Positions 1 through 8,030 of a DNA stretch of 44,688 bases are shown piece after piece; position 1 is the first letter of the stretch, and every line of letters starts with the position of its first letter. The notes beneath the pieces were generated by a model. The model searched no databases and had not been told where the DNA came from. It saw nothing but the letters and a program-made list of their open reading frames with translations. The translations under genes and the position numbers were made by a program. The DNA is from Ralstonia sp. ASV6 (lineage in GTDB: Bacteria; Pseudomonadota; Gammaproteobacteria; Burkholderiales; Burkholderiaceae), in the NCBI RefSeq assembly GCF_016429285.1, contig NZ_JAELUI010000039.1, forward strand, positions 1 through 44,688, in the 5' to 3' direction.

Positions 1-1
1 G

Positions 2-262
2 CTGTGTACGGCAGCGGGCCTGGGCGTGGCCATCCCCGCGCTGTTCGGCTACAACTGGCTCGCCTCCCGGTCAGATGCCATCGCCGCCGACATGGCGGTG
101 TTCGTGGACGAGTTCGCTACGCGCCTGGCGGAAGAGCACGGCGACGGTCGCGCCACCGTTGTACTGGGCGATACCGCACCGCGTGCGGCGCATGCAGACC
201 ATCGCACCGACACGTCGGGCGGCGGCTTCGTGGCCAGCCCGGCCGCGCCGCACCGCGAGTAA
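2..262 (+). CDS. exbB: MotA/TolQ/ExbB proton channel, C-terminal fragment
   Basis: The reading frame enters from the left edge and ends at 262, so only the last 86 residues are visible. The segment begins with TAAGLGVAIPALFGYNWL, the small-residue-rich last transmembrane helix typical of ExbB/TolQ channels, followed by a cytoplasmic amphipathic tail (DEFATRLAEE) and a disordered Ser/Gly-rich end. ExbB forms the inner-membrane pentamer that passes protons and energises TonB. It is followed 9 bases later by exbD and then tonB, which supports the call. Its start and N-terminal helices lie outside the window. TolQ is less likely because a TonB gene, not TolA, follows. Confidence 0.88.
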   Translation: MCTAAGLGVAIPALFGYNWLASRSDAIAADMAVFVDEFATRLAEEHGDGRATVVLGDTAPRAAHADHRTDTSGGGFVASPAAPHRE

Positions 263-271
263 GGGGCCGCC

Positions 272-685
272 ATGGCAAACGTGTCCCGCTTTGGGCCCAA
301 GAAGCGCGCCAGCGGCATCAACATCACGCCGTTTGTGGATGTGCTGCTGGTGGTGCTGGTGATCTTCATCCTCACCAGCAACGCGAGCATCCCCGGTATC
401 AAGGTCAACCTGCCGAAGGCGAGCGCCAGCGTGGCGTTGGAGAAGCCCAAGACCAAGGCCATCACCATCGACAACAACGGGCAGGTGTTCCTGGATGCGT
501 ATCCGGTCACGCTGCCCGAGCTGGAAGACCGCCTGCGCACCGAGAAGGCCGTCACGCCGGATTTTCCGGTGATCGTGCGTGGCGACGCATCCGTGCAGTA
601 CGCCAAGGTGGTGGAGGTGCTCGACCTGTTGCGCAAGATCGAGCTCAACCAGATCGGTCTGGTGACCGGCAAGCCGGCAGCGTGA
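272..685 (+). CDS. exbD: ExbD/TolR family biopolymer transport protein
   Basis: This 137-residue protein is the partner of ExbB in the proton-driven TonB energy-transducing complex. It has a short basic cytoplasmic tail, one transmembrane helix at about residues 18-36 and a periplasmic domain. The hallmark NITPFVDVLLVVLVIF includes the membrane aspartate Asp23, the proton-carrying residue in the family. The length is normal for ExbD. The ATG at 272 follows AAGGGG and lies 9 bases after the exbB stop, so the two are probably co-transcribed and co-translated. TolR is the main alternative, but the following TonB-type gene favours ExbD. Confidence 0.93.
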   Translation: MANVSRFGPKKRASGINITPFVDVLLVVLVIFILTSNASIPGIKVNLPKASASVALEKPKTKAITIDNNGQVFLDAYPVTLPELEDRLRTEKAVTPDFPVIVRGDASVQYAKVVEVLDLLRKIELNQIGLVTGKPAA

Positions 686-698
686 GGGCGGCGCAATC

Positions 699-1415
699 AT
701 GCAGCTTGACCTGAACCCGTCCACGCCCACGGCGGATCCGCAGCCGGCTTTCTGGCGGCGCTGGGGCAGCTATGTGATCGGCGCCGTAGCGGCGCTGATC
801 GTCGTGGCGGTGGTGTGGTATCTGCTCGCGGGCACGGCGAGCACCAAGCGTGAGGCACCGTCCACGCCGATGCTCGTGCTGCAGCCGCCACCACCTCCAC
901 CGCCTCCGCCACAACCCGAAAAGCAACCGGAGCCTGACAAGGTGAAGCCCGAAGTGGTGGAGCCCAAGCCCGACCCCACGCCCGAAACACCCAAGCCGGC
1001 AGAAGACACACCCAACCCCGCGAAGGACCTGTCCGACCCCGTCACCATGAATGCCGACGGGCAGGCCGGCACTGACGCCTTCGGTATCGGCGCAGGCAAG
1101 GGCGGCGGCATGAGCGGCGCGGGTGCCGGCGGCGGCAATGCCACGTATGGCCGCTATTTCGGCTACGTGCTGCAGCAGGCCCTGTCGCGCGATGACCGCG
1201 TACGCCGCCTGGCGTTCCTGATGCAGGTGAACGTGTGGCTGGACCCGAACGGCCGCGTCACCCGCGTCGAGCTCGTGCACGGCAGCGGCAATGCCGACAC
1301 CGATCAGGCCGTGCTCGCCTCCTTGCGCGCGATTGAGCGCGTGGATGAACGGCCACCGGCTTCCCTGCAGTTTCCGCAGCGCGTGACGCTGCAAGGCAAG
1401 CGGCCCGCCGGTTGA
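699..1415 (+). CDS. tonB: TonB family energy transducer
   Basis: The 238-residue protein has the TonB layout. A single transmembrane helix lies at about 27-46 and a run of nine prolines near 64-72. A long Pro/Lys/Glu-rich periplasm-spanning linker reaches to about 115, then a Gly-rich stretch, then a C-terminal domain (about 145-230) with the 'DPNGRVTRVEL' strand typical of TonB C-terminal folds. TonB transmits the proton motive force harvested by ExbB/ExbD to outer-membrane transporters. It follows exbD by 13 bases, with GAGGG upstream of the ATG. The Gly-rich insert (GIGAGKGGGMSGAGAGGG) is longer than usual. The client here may be unusual because the next gene is a porin-like protein, not a classical TonB-dependent receptor. 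Confidence 0.9.
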   Translation: MQLDLNPSTPTADPQPAFWRRWGSYVIGAVAALIVVAVVWYLLAGTASTKREAPSTPMLVLQPPPPPPPPPQPEKQPEPDKVKPEVVEPKPDPTPETPKPAEDTPNPAKDLSDPVTMNADGQAGTDAFGIGAGKGGGMSGAGAGGGNATYGRYFGYVLQQALSRDDRVRRLAFLMQVNVWLDPNGRVTRVELVHGSGNADTDQAVLASLRAIERVDERPPASLQFPQRVTLQGKRPAG

Positions 1416-1489
1416 AACACATGACAACGATAGCGCCGGCTCGGCAGTCGAGCCGGTACTCCAGCATGCAACGCACTTCTTCCAAGAAC

Positions 1490-3241
1490 ATGGCACTCAA
1501 CCCTGTTACCCACCCATTCCGTGCCGCCGCGCTGGCATCGGCTGTCGGCTTGTTGATCGCGTCGGGCAGCGTGCACGCGCAGGCCGCCGCGGGCGAGACC
1601 ACGATGGTCAAGCTCATCCGCGGCCTGATCCAGAGCGGCGCGCTCAAGAAAGACGTCGGCGAAGCGCTGCTCGCGCAAGCCCGTGCCGAAGCGCAGGCCA
1701 CGCAGCAACTGCAGCGCCAGGTGGCCGCGCAGGCTGCTCAACCTACGCAAACGGCAGGCGTGAAAGCCGAGCCCGGCGATGTGCGCGTGCCCTATGTGCC
1801 GCAGACCGTGCGCGATCAGATTCGCGACGAGGTCAAGAGCGAGGTGCTGGCCCAGGCCAAGACCGAGCGCTGGGCGGCGCCCGATGCCATCCCCGCCTGG
1901 ACGCAGGGCATTCGCGTGGAAGGCGACGTGCGCGTGCGCAACGAATCGCGCTTCCTGTCGAATCAGAACAGCAACATCGAAATCGACTGGGCGGCCATCA
2001 ACGCCGGCACCGGTTTCGACGTCAACACCAACACGAATACCAAGTTGCCGCCGCTGCTCAACACCTCGCAGAACCGCCGCAACCAATGGCGTGTGCGGGC
2101 GCGGCTGGGCGTCTTCGCAGATATCTCCGAGAGCACGCAGGCTGGCATCCGCCTGGCCTCGGGCAGCGACAACAACCCCGTGTCGACCACGCAGTTGCTG
2201 GGCACCGCGCAGGGCAAGAAGAACGTGTGGCTGGATCAGGCATGGATCTCGCACAAGCCGGCCGACTGGGTGACGATCACGGGCGGCCGCTTTGCCAATC
2301 CGTTCTGGTCGACCGACCTGCTGTTCTCGCAAGACCTGAACTTTGACGGCATTGCCGCCAACTTCAGCAAGACACTGCGCGGCGACACCATCACCGTGTT
2401 CGGTACCGCCGGCGTGATCCCGCTGGAGTACTCGGCAGATGGCTTCCCCAGCCGCAGCCAGGACAAGAGCTCAAGCCAGAACAAGTGGCTGTTTGCCGCT
2501 CAGGCGGGCGCGGAGTGGAAGGTGGATTCACGCAACACGGTGCGCGGCGCGGTGGGCTACTACAACTTCAACAACGTCACGGGGCAGGTGTCGCAACCGT
2601 GCGCGTTGTACTCGGGGCTGGACAACTGCAGCACGGACTGGTCGCGTCCGGCCTTCATGCAGAAGGGCAACACGCTGATGCTCCTGCGCAATATCGCGCT
2701 CAACCCGCTGGACCCGGCCAACACGCCGCAGCCGCAGTACGTGGGCCTGGCATCCGAGTTCCGCCTGCTGGACCTGAACGCGCGCTGGGACACCAAGGTC
2801 ATGGGCAACTACGGCCTGCGCTTCGACGCCAACTACATCCGCAACCTGGCGTACGACGCCGACAAGATGTGGCAGCACGCCGGGCCGGGCGGCATCGTCA
2901 ACAACTTCGGCGGCACCGGCGGAACGAACCGCTCGGACTTCCGCAGCGGCGGCAACGCGTACATGTTTCAGGCCACCTTCGGCAAGCCGGCCCCGAGCGC
3001 GCGCGGCGACTGGAACGTCATCGCTGGCTACAAGCGCATCGAGGCGGATTCCATGCCCGACGGCTACAACGACCCGACCTTCCACGGCGGCGGCACCAAT
3101 GCGCGCGGCTACTACTTCGGCGGCTCGTATGCGGTGGACAAGAACGCGTGGTTCACCGGCCGCTGGATCTCCACGCGTGAAGTGACCGGCCCGCGCCTGT
3201 CGATCGACACGCTGCAGCTCGACTTCAACGCCAAGTTCTAA
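1490..3241 (+). CDS. putative outer-membrane porin (Porin_5-like)
   Basis: The mature protein begins after a signal peptide ending VHAQA, preceded by an Ala/Leu/Ile-rich core. A short helical stretch rich in Ala/Gln (LIRGLIQSGALKK onwards) is followed by a long domain of alternating polar and aromatic residues. The protein ends in a beta-strand with terminal Phe (LQLDFNAKF), the outer-membrane barrel signature. The roughly 580-residue size and the N-terminal helix plus barrel resemble the family annotated 'putative porin'. The reading frame is open back to a TTG at 1412 overlapping the tonB stop, with ATGs at 1421, 1466 and 1490. None has a strong Shine-Dalgarno. I chose 1490 because it gives the most normal signal peptide. 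Its place after exbB-exbD-tonB suggests coupled function, but no TonB box or plug is evident. Confidence 0.8.
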   Translation: MALNPVTHPFRAAALASAVGLLIASGSVHAQAAAGETTMVKLIRGLIQSGALKKDVGEALLAQARAEAQATQQLQRQVAAQAAQPTQTAGVKAEPGDVRVPYVPQTVRDQIRDEVKSEVLAQAKTERWAAPDAIPAWTQGIRVEGDVRVRNESRFLSNQNSNIEIDWAAINAGTGFDVNTNTNTKLPPLLNTSQNRRNQWRVRARLGVFADISESTQAGIRLASGSDNNPVSTTQLLGTAQGKKNVWLDQAWISHKPADWVTITGGRFANPFWSTDLLFSQDLNFDGIAANFSKTLRGDTITVFGTAGVIPLEYSADGFPSRSQDKSSSQNKWLFAAQAGAEWKVDSRNTVRGAVGYYNFNNVTGQVSQPCALYSGLDNCSTDWSRPAFMQKGNTLMLLRNIALNPLDPANTPQPQYVGLASEFRLLDLNARWDTKVMGNYGLRFDANYIRNLAYDADKMWQHAGPGGIVNNFGGTGGTNRSDFRSGGNAYMFQATFGKPAPSARGDWNVIAGYKRIEADSMPDGYNDPTFHGGGTNARGYYFGGSYAVDKNAWFTGRWISTREVTGPRLSIDTLQLDFNAKF

Positions 3242-3250
3242 GGGGGCGAC

Positions 3251-3949
3251 GTGGACGAGAACCGAACGGTTTCACGGCTGATGCTGGCGTTGTTGGTGGC
3301 GGCATCTCTGGCCCCCTGTGCCGCGTCGGCGCAGCAGCCCAGCATGGAGGAGCGTTTGCGTGCACAGCTGCGCGCGACCACTACGCAGCTTCAACAAGCA
3401 CAGGCGCAGCTCGCCCAACTGCAGGCGGGCGGTGGTACCAACGCGCCCGCATCGGATGCCTCCAAGAAGGAGCTTGCCGACCTGCGCACCCAGCTTGATG
3501 CGGAGCGTGCGCGCACGCGGCAACTGAGCGAGGGTAGCGCCGCCGCCCATCGTGAAGCGCAGACCGTGGCTGACAAGGCCAATACGCAGATCACGCAGCT
3601 GCGCGCCGCGTACGATGAGTTGCTGCGCCGCGCCCGCGCCAGTGAAGCGGAGCGCCAGAAGCTGGCCACCGCAACGGCCACGCAGCAGAACGCCCTGCAG
3701 CAATGCGAGGCCAAGAACGCCAAGCTCTACGCCGTCGGCCAGGAAGTTCTGAGCGCCTACGAGTCGATGGACGTGACCACCGTCATCGCCGCTCGCCAGC
3801 CGTTTGCCACCAAGTCGCGCGTCAAGTACGAGCAGATTGCGCAGGAGTACGGCGACAAGCTGTACGAGGGCCGCTTTGATCCGCGCGCTGTTACCGCGCC
3901 GACACCGGAAGCCTCCGCACCGCACGCAGAAGCGCCCAAGGCGCCCTGA
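3251..3949 (+). CDS. exported coiled-coil protein of unknown function
   Basis: The 232-residue protein has a signal peptide (core LMLALLVAASLAPCAASAQ, about residues 10-28). A long Gln/Ala/Leu heptad-like region follows at about 30-165, rich in 'QLQQAQAQLAQLQ'-type stretches, predicting a parallel coiled coil. The C-terminal part (about 165-215) is more globular. It contains YESMDVTTVIAARQPF and KSRVKYEQIAQEYGDKLYEGRF, and the protein ends in a Pro/Ala-rich tail. It starts with GTG 9 bases after the porin stop, preceded by AAGGGGG. It lies in line with the TonB-porin genes, so a periplasmic scaffold or adaptor for that system is a reasonable guess. No enzymatic motif is visible and I do not assign a family. 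Confidence 0.72.
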   Translation: MDENRTVSRLMLALLVAASLAPCAASAQQPSMEERLRAQLRATTTQLQQAQAQLAQLQAGGGTNAPASDASKKELADLRTQLDAERARTRQLSEGSAAAHREAQTVADKANTQITQLRAAYDELLRRARASEAERQKLATATATQQNALQQCEAKNAKLYAVGQEVLSAYESMDVTTVIAARQPFATKSRVKYEQIAQEYGDKLYEGRFDPRAVTAPTPEASAPHAEAPKAP

Positions 3950-3978
3950 GTTTTCTCCTCTCCGATTCACCCACGCAC

Positions 3979-4467
3979 ATGACCACCATGTCCATGCTGA
4001 CAACCCTTTCCCCCACCGATGTGGCCGACGCCATCAAGGCAGCGGGCGGTGCTGTGACTGCCATTGAGCAAGGCGGCATCACCTACCTGACCAGCGCCAG
4101 CCACGGCATCAGCTTCCAGATCCTGTGGGGCAACGCCATCGAGCCCGGCCGCTATGCAGATCTCACGTTGAGCTGCCCGCTGCGTGTGCAGGGTGGCGCG
4201 CTGCCCGACGGTCTCATTGCCGATTGGCACCGCTCACGTCGTTTTGCGCGTTTGGCGCAGCACGGTGATTTTGTTGTGCTGGAGATGGATGTGATTGCTG
4301 CCGGAGGCATCTCCGTTGAGCACCTCGTCACGCAGATCCGCCTGTGGATGCAGATGATGGGCGAGTTCTTCGTGTACCTGCGCAACTATCGCAACGAGCC
4401 GGCAGCACAGACTGCAACGGCTTCGGGTGCTGGCGTGGCTCAGCCTGTGGAAGCCGTCACGCAATAA
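3979..4467 (+). CDS. YbjN domain-containing protein
   Basis: The 162-residue soluble protein has no signal peptide or membrane segment. Its pattern matches the YbjN / type III secretion chaperone-like fold: an N-terminal helix (PTDVADAIKAAG), a beta-meander with ITYLTSASHGISFQILWG, a helix RSRRFARLAQHGDFVVLEMDV, and a final helix VTQIRLWMQMMGEFFVYLRN. YbjN-family proteins are small cytoplasmic proteins implicated in stress responses and protein interactions; no catalytic activity is expected. It is the last same-strand gene of the exbB-to-ybjN group, 29 bases after the coiled-coil gene, and is probably in the same transcript. The assignment rests on pattern, not on a search. Confidence 0.7.
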   Translation: MTTMSMLTTLSPTDVADAIKAAGGAVTAIEQGGITYLTSASHGISFQILWGNAIEPGRYADLTLSCPLRVQGGALPDGLIADWHRSRRFARLAQHGDFVVLEMDVIAAGGISVEHLVTQIRLWMQMMGEFFVYLRNYRNEPAAQTATASGAGVAQPVEAVTQ

Positions 4468-4513
4468 CGTAATCAATCGTCGCGCTTCCATGCTGCAAGG
4501 TTTGCGTTGGCAT

Positions 4514-4540
4514 GAAAAAAGCCCGGCAATGCCGGGCTCA
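4514..4540 (-). terminator. Rho-independent terminator of the PstS-like gene
   Basis: Read on the minus strand, a perfect 8-bp GC-rich stem (AGCCCGGC / GCCGGGCT, positions 4520-4527 and 4531-4538) with a 3-base loop is followed directly by a run of six T (4515-4520). It lies about 45 bases beyond the stop of the PstS-like gene. The plus-strand exbB-ybjN group ends just before it and reads through the same stem, but without a T run in that direction. Confidence 0.9.
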
Positions 4541-4582
4541 AACCTCGCGACAGCGGTGAACCGCCGTCTGTATCCCTATCGA

Positions 4583-5800
4583 TTAACGACCAGCCTTGCC
4601 TGCGCAAGCCGTGGTGTTGCCGATGTTGACGTTCTTGCCGTTGACGTTGTTGAGCAGGTTGTCGCGGATCAGGCTGACCAGCGCGTCCGGCAGCGGGGCG
4701 AAGCCGTTGCCGGTGATGCGCGGCAGGTTGCTGTTGATGCCCGAGTACGTCGTGTGGCGGTCCAGGAACGTCTGGATCTTGCTCAGCACCGTGGCGTTGG
4801 CGTAGCACTGGACGTGGTCCAGGTAGGTCACGCCTGCGATCGGGTAGCCCGTGGAGGGGTTGGCAACCGTCAGCGCCCAGGTGTTCGGGTCAGCCAGGTT
4901 GGACGACAGCGTAGGCAGGGTGAGGTTGCTGAGCGCCGTGGTGGTGTTTGCCGACGTCGGGTCGTAGGTCTGACCATCGTTGCTGTTCGTCAGGCTGGCA
5001 GCCGACAGGTTCTTCGTTGCAACGGTCGAGTTCGGGGCAAGCGTGGTGTTGATGTAGTCCGGGCTCAGGTAGCCGATGCCGCTGTTGGCGGCCACAGCGT
5101 CACGCACACCGGCGCTCAGGTTGCCACCCACGAAGTTGGACGGAACGCCACCCGGGAAGCTGTCGGTGAACTTCGTGCTCGTCACGAACGTCACGTTGGA
5201 GTTGTTGGCGTTGCAGACCGCGGCAAGGTGACGCGTGAAGATCTCCGACGTGCCGCTGCTGTCCGAGCGGTAGACGACCTTGATCGGGCCAGAGGCGCCG
5301 CCGAGCGCTGCCCAATCGGTGATTTGACCGGAGAACACACCGCACAGCTGGTCGTCGTTCAACGTCAGGCTGCTCAGGCTGGCGTTCTGGAACGGAATGC
5401 CAACAGCGGTACCGACCGACGGGATCTGCACCAGGGCGCCGTCCGTGCCCTTGCGGGGGGCGAAGGCGCTGATATCCGACGAGCTCAGGATCGAGTCGCT
5501 GCCGGCGTAGTGCACGGTCGTGTCCGTGCGCGGCGTGACGTAGGCGGCGTTGAAGGCGGCCGGGTTGTTGGTGGTCAGTGCGGTCTTGCCACCGCCGCTA
5601 CCCGTCACGGCGTAGATGTGGTTCGGGCCAAACACAGCGATTTCCGAGCTGTACAGGAACTCGGGCAGCGAAGCGCCACCGCCTACGACCACCGGCGATG
5701 CCGGGCTCGGGTTCGGTTGCGTACCGGCAAAGGCCACCGTGGCGGTGCCCAGGGCCAGCGCGGCGCAGGCGGCTTGAATCATGACTTGCTTCAGCTTCAT
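4583..5800 (-). CDS. PstS-like secreted phosphate-binding / DING-type protein
   Basis: The 405-residue protein starts at the ATG at 5798-5800, 6 bases downstream of GGAG. This is preferred over an in-frame upstream start at 5836. A signal peptide (MKLKQVMIQAACAALALG, cleaved near VAFA) is followed by periplasmic-binding-protein-like motifs around the phosphate site of PstS. These are GGGASLPEFLY (about 40-50), HYAGSDSILSS (98-107) and RSDSSGTSEIFTRHL (178-192). No pst permease or ATPase genes adjoin it. It stands alone with its own terminator and is divergent from a T2SS gene. Related stand-alone proteins in Pseudomonas include DING phosphatases such as LapA, exported by a dedicated type II system. 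The function here could be extracellular phosphate binding, phosphatase, or a generic binding protein. Confidence 0.75.
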   Translation of the reverse strand: MKLKQVMIQAACAALALGTATVAFAGTQPNPSPASPVVVGGGASLPEFLYSSEIAVFGPNHIYAVTGSGGGKTALTTNNPAAFNAAYVTPRTDTTVHYAGSDSILSSSDISAFAPRKGTDGALVQIPSVGTAVGIPFQNASLSSLTLNDDQLCGVFSGQITDWAALGGASGPIKVVYRSDSSGTSEIFTRHLAAVCNANNSNVTFVTSTKFTDSFPGGVPSNFVGGNLSAGVRDAVAANSGIGYLSPDYINTTLAPNSTVATKNLSAASLTNSNDGQTYDPTSANTTTALSNLTLPTLSSNLADPNTWALTVANPSTGYPIAGVTYLDHVQCYANATVLSKIQTFLDRHTTYSGINSNLPRITGNGFAPLPDALVSLIRDNLLNNVNGKNVNIGNTTACAGKAGR

Positions 5801-6294
5801 GGAGTGCTCCAGAGGAATAGGGATCAGCAAATACAAGTTGTGTTGTTTTGCCGATGTGCGCTCATGAATGAATTCACACCGGCATGCAAAGTATTGATAC
5901 CGGGTGTGAATCAGGTGGGATAAGCAGATGAAAAAGCGATGGCGCTAGCTCATGCGTTCTCGTCATGCGTTTCTGCGGAATGAAAGCCGTGGAATATAAG
6001 CAGTGTGCGGTTTTGCAGGTCGCCGTTCGTCAATTAGAGGCGGACTGTGCGTTTGAGTTTCACACGTGACAGACGCAAGGCATTGCACCATGCATGAATG
6101 CGGAATGCAATTCGAACAATTGAATTGTATGGCTGCATTCTGATTGAAATTCAATTGAATACAAGCCATGGCGTATTTGCCAGGGGTGCGTGTTGTCTTT
6201 TGATCTTGCTCCAAAGTAGAGCAGGACACAGGGCGCCACGCAATGCATCACAAAGGGGGGGCGCTGCAGAACCACTCAACCATGAGGTCCGTTC
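5801..6294. other. AT-rich divergent intergenic region with nested inverted repeats
   Basis: This 494-base region separates the minus-strand PstS-like gene from the plus-strand zinc-finger-like gene and must hold both promoters. It is much richer in A/T than its surroundings. Visible structure includes an imperfect inverted repeat with arms ATTCACACCGG (5872-5882) and CCGGGTGTGAAT (5900-5911). A cluster of nested palindromes lies at 6103-6160: GAATGCA (6103-6109) with TGCATTC (6134-6140), CAATTC (6108-6113) with GAATTG (6122-6127), ATTGAA-A-TTCAAT (6143-6155) and the perfect 12-mer at 6149-6160. I saw no convincing gene. Exact -35/-10 elements could not be fixed. Confidence 0.6.
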
Positions 6295-7038
6295 ATGAAC
6301 CTGGCTTTGCATCCGACCGAAGAGCGCATGTTGACGGTAGCGATGTATATCGAGGAGTTTGGTCATCTGACCAAGGCGGAACACGTGCCGCGCGCACGGT
6401 GTCCGATCTGTCATGGGGCGCTTTATGTGATCGGCTCGAAGAGCGACAAGCTCAAGCCGCGCTTCAGCCATATCAGCGGCGAGCGGTTGTGCTGTCCGCT
6501 CGTGCGCAATGGCGAGGCGCCGTCCGACATCACGGTCGAACAGCAGGCCGACGTCGTGCTCGCGCAGCGCAACCGCGAGCGCTTTCTCGCGCAATGGCAG
6601 TGGCACTTTGCGTTCATGAAGCGGCCACACCACGCGCCTACGCTGTCCATGGCGCGCTTCATTGCCTTGCTCGACTACGCTTCGGCACGCAACCTGTGGG
6701 CGTACGAAGAACTCAAGCCGGCGAGCGTGCCGTACATCCTGCTGTCGTATGCCGGCTTCATCCTGGCGGGGCGGCAGCGCGGTGGGCGATGGCTGCATTT
6801 CTGGTTCGACTCGTCTGTGCGTGACGTGCACGATCTGCACATGCCGCGCCGCTCGCCACCGCGTTTCTTTCGCGCGCACTACACGCACCCGCGTGCGACG
6901 CTGCTGCCGTCACAACAGCATCTGTTCCACATGGAGGAGGTGAGCTTGTCGCAGACGTATCTTGAAGAAGCACAGCCCGACGTGAATGCAGAAGACGTGG
7001 GTGCGTTCTGGACCTATCTGCGCCGGGCGGAGGCATGA
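6295..7038 (+). CDS. uncharacterised protein with N-terminal Cys/His zinc-finger-like motif
   Basis: The 247-residue protein has no signal peptide or membrane helix. Near the N-terminus, CPIC (residues 40-43) is followed after about 25 residues by FSHISGERLCCPL. This Cys/His pattern could bind zinc, as in the zinc finger that precedes nuclease domains in CoiA-like proteins. No nuclease motif is obvious in the rest, which is rich in Trp, Tyr, Arg and His (for example RWLHFWFDSSVRDVHDLHM). Its stop overlaps the gspK start in an ATGA junction, so the two are translationally coupled. This links it to type II secretion or to the adjacent PstS-like protein. I do not recognise the family and assign no function. 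Confidence 0.75.
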   Translation: MNLALHPTEERMLTVAMYIEEFGHLTKAEHVPRARCPICHGALYVIGSKSDKLKPRFSHISGERLCCPLVRNGEAPSDITVEQQADVVLAQRNRERFLAQWQWHFAFMKRPHHAPTLSMARFIALLDYASARNLWAYEELKPASVPYILLSYAGFILAGRQRGGRWLHFWFDSSVRDVHDLHMPRRSPPRFFRAHYTHPRATLLPSQQHLFHMEEVSLSQTYLEEAQPDVNAEDVGAFWTYLRRAEA

Positions 7039-8015
7039 AGCGCAGCCGCATACGCCGGGAGCGTGGCGCGGCCGTCGTCACCGCGTTGCTGGTGGTGGCA
7101 ATGGCGGTGACGCTCGTGGCGACGATGTTTGCCGGCCAGCGCGCGGCCATTCGCACGGTGGAGGTGCAGCGCCTGCGTGCCGACACGGTGTGGATGCAGC
7201 GAGCTTCCGTGGAGTGGGCACGCCTGTTGTTGCGCGAGAACGCACGTACCGCGCCCGTCGATCATCTCGGCCAGCGCTGGGCGTCGCCCGTCAACGATCT
7301 GCCGGTGGCCAACGTACTGGGTAAGACGGGTGTGCAGGCGTTCGACGCTGCAGGCGACATGCGCGTCGACGGCTACATCGAAGATGCACAGGCGCGCTTC
7401 AACCTCAACACACTGATTACTGCCGCCGAAGGTGGCAAGCCGCCAGGCATTCGACCAGAAGGTGTACGTGTGTATCAGCAGTTGCTGACGAAAGCCGATC
7501 TCGATCCGTCGTTGGCGATGCTGACGGCCACCACCATTCTGCGTAGTCTTGATGCAAAGGGCTCGTCCGCATTTGCGCTCGCGCAGCCGGTGGACCTTGT
7601 CCGCATTTCCGGCTACACGGCCGACGGTGTGCGCAAGCTCGCGCCGTATGTGGTCGTGCTGCCGGAGCCGACGTCGGTCAACGTCAACACGGCGGGGCCA
7701 GAAGTGCTGGCAGCGACGATCCGTGGCCTGTCGCCGGGGCAGGCCGCAGCGCTGGTGTCGAGTCGCGACAGGGCATGGTTTCGCGATATGGGGGATCTCA
7801 CCAACCGCCTCAAGGCCATCGCACCCGGTCTGGCTGAGCAGGGTGACATCCTGCTGGAAACGCGCAGCCGCTACTTCATCGCGCACAGCCGGTTGCGCAA
7901 CGGGCGGGCTACACGCGCGCTGGATGCGCTGATCCTGCGCGAGGGCATCGGTGAGCGCTACCGCACCTCCCTGCTGTGGGTGCGTGAACCGGCTATGCCA
8001 GGCATCGATGGTTGA
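7035..8015 (+). CDS. gspK: type II secretion minor pseudopilin GspK
   Basis: The 326-residue protein has a short basic leader (MKRSRIRRERG), then a prepilin-type hydrophobic helix (AAVVTALLVVAMAVTLVATMF). As is usual for GspK, the conserved Glu5 of other pseudopilins is absent. A large periplasmic domain contains GYIEDAQARFNLNTLI near residue 112 and helix-hairpin-helix-like segments (GLSPGQAAALVSSRDRAWF). GspK caps the pseudopilus with GspI and GspJ. It overlaps the upstream zinc-finger-like gene by 4 bases. It converges on gspJ, with stop codons only 15 bases apart, whereas in typical gsp operons gspK directly follows gspJ on the same strand. The separation therefore suggests an inversion or an independently built locus. 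Confidence 0.9.
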   Translation: MKRSRIRRERGAAVVTALLVVAMAVTLVATMFAGQRAAIRTVEVQRLRADTVWMQRASVEWARLLLRENARTAPVDHLGQRWASPVNDLPVANVLGKTGVQAFDAAGDMRVDGYIEDAQARFNLNTLITAAEGGKPPGIRPEGVRVYQQLLTKADLDPSLAMLTATTILRSLDAKGSSAFALAQPVDLVRISGYTADGVRKLAPYVVVLPEPTSVNVNTAGPEVLAATIRGLSPGQAAALVSSRDRAWFRDMGDLTNRLKAIAPGLAEQGDILLETRSRYFIAHSRLRNGRATRALDALILREGIGERYRTSLLWVREPAMPGIDG

Positions 8016-8030
8016 AGCGTAAGCAGCGCG

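Noticed and set aside
1304-2332. 342-codon minus-strand open frame opposite the porin gene
   Set aside because: Low-information Arg/His/Gly-rich sequence with no ribosome site. The porin on the plus strand has a signal peptide and a barrel end.
4427-5923. 498-codon open frame on the plus strand across the PstS-like gene
   Set aside because: Composition is Arg/Val/Gly-rich without domain character. The opposite strand carries a signal peptide, binding-protein motifs, a ribosome site and a terminator.
6055-6080. Possible Pho box upstream of the PstS-like gene (CTGTCAC on the minus strand)
   Set aside because: Only one half-site is recognisable. The second repeat at the 11-base interval is too divergent to claim PhoB control.
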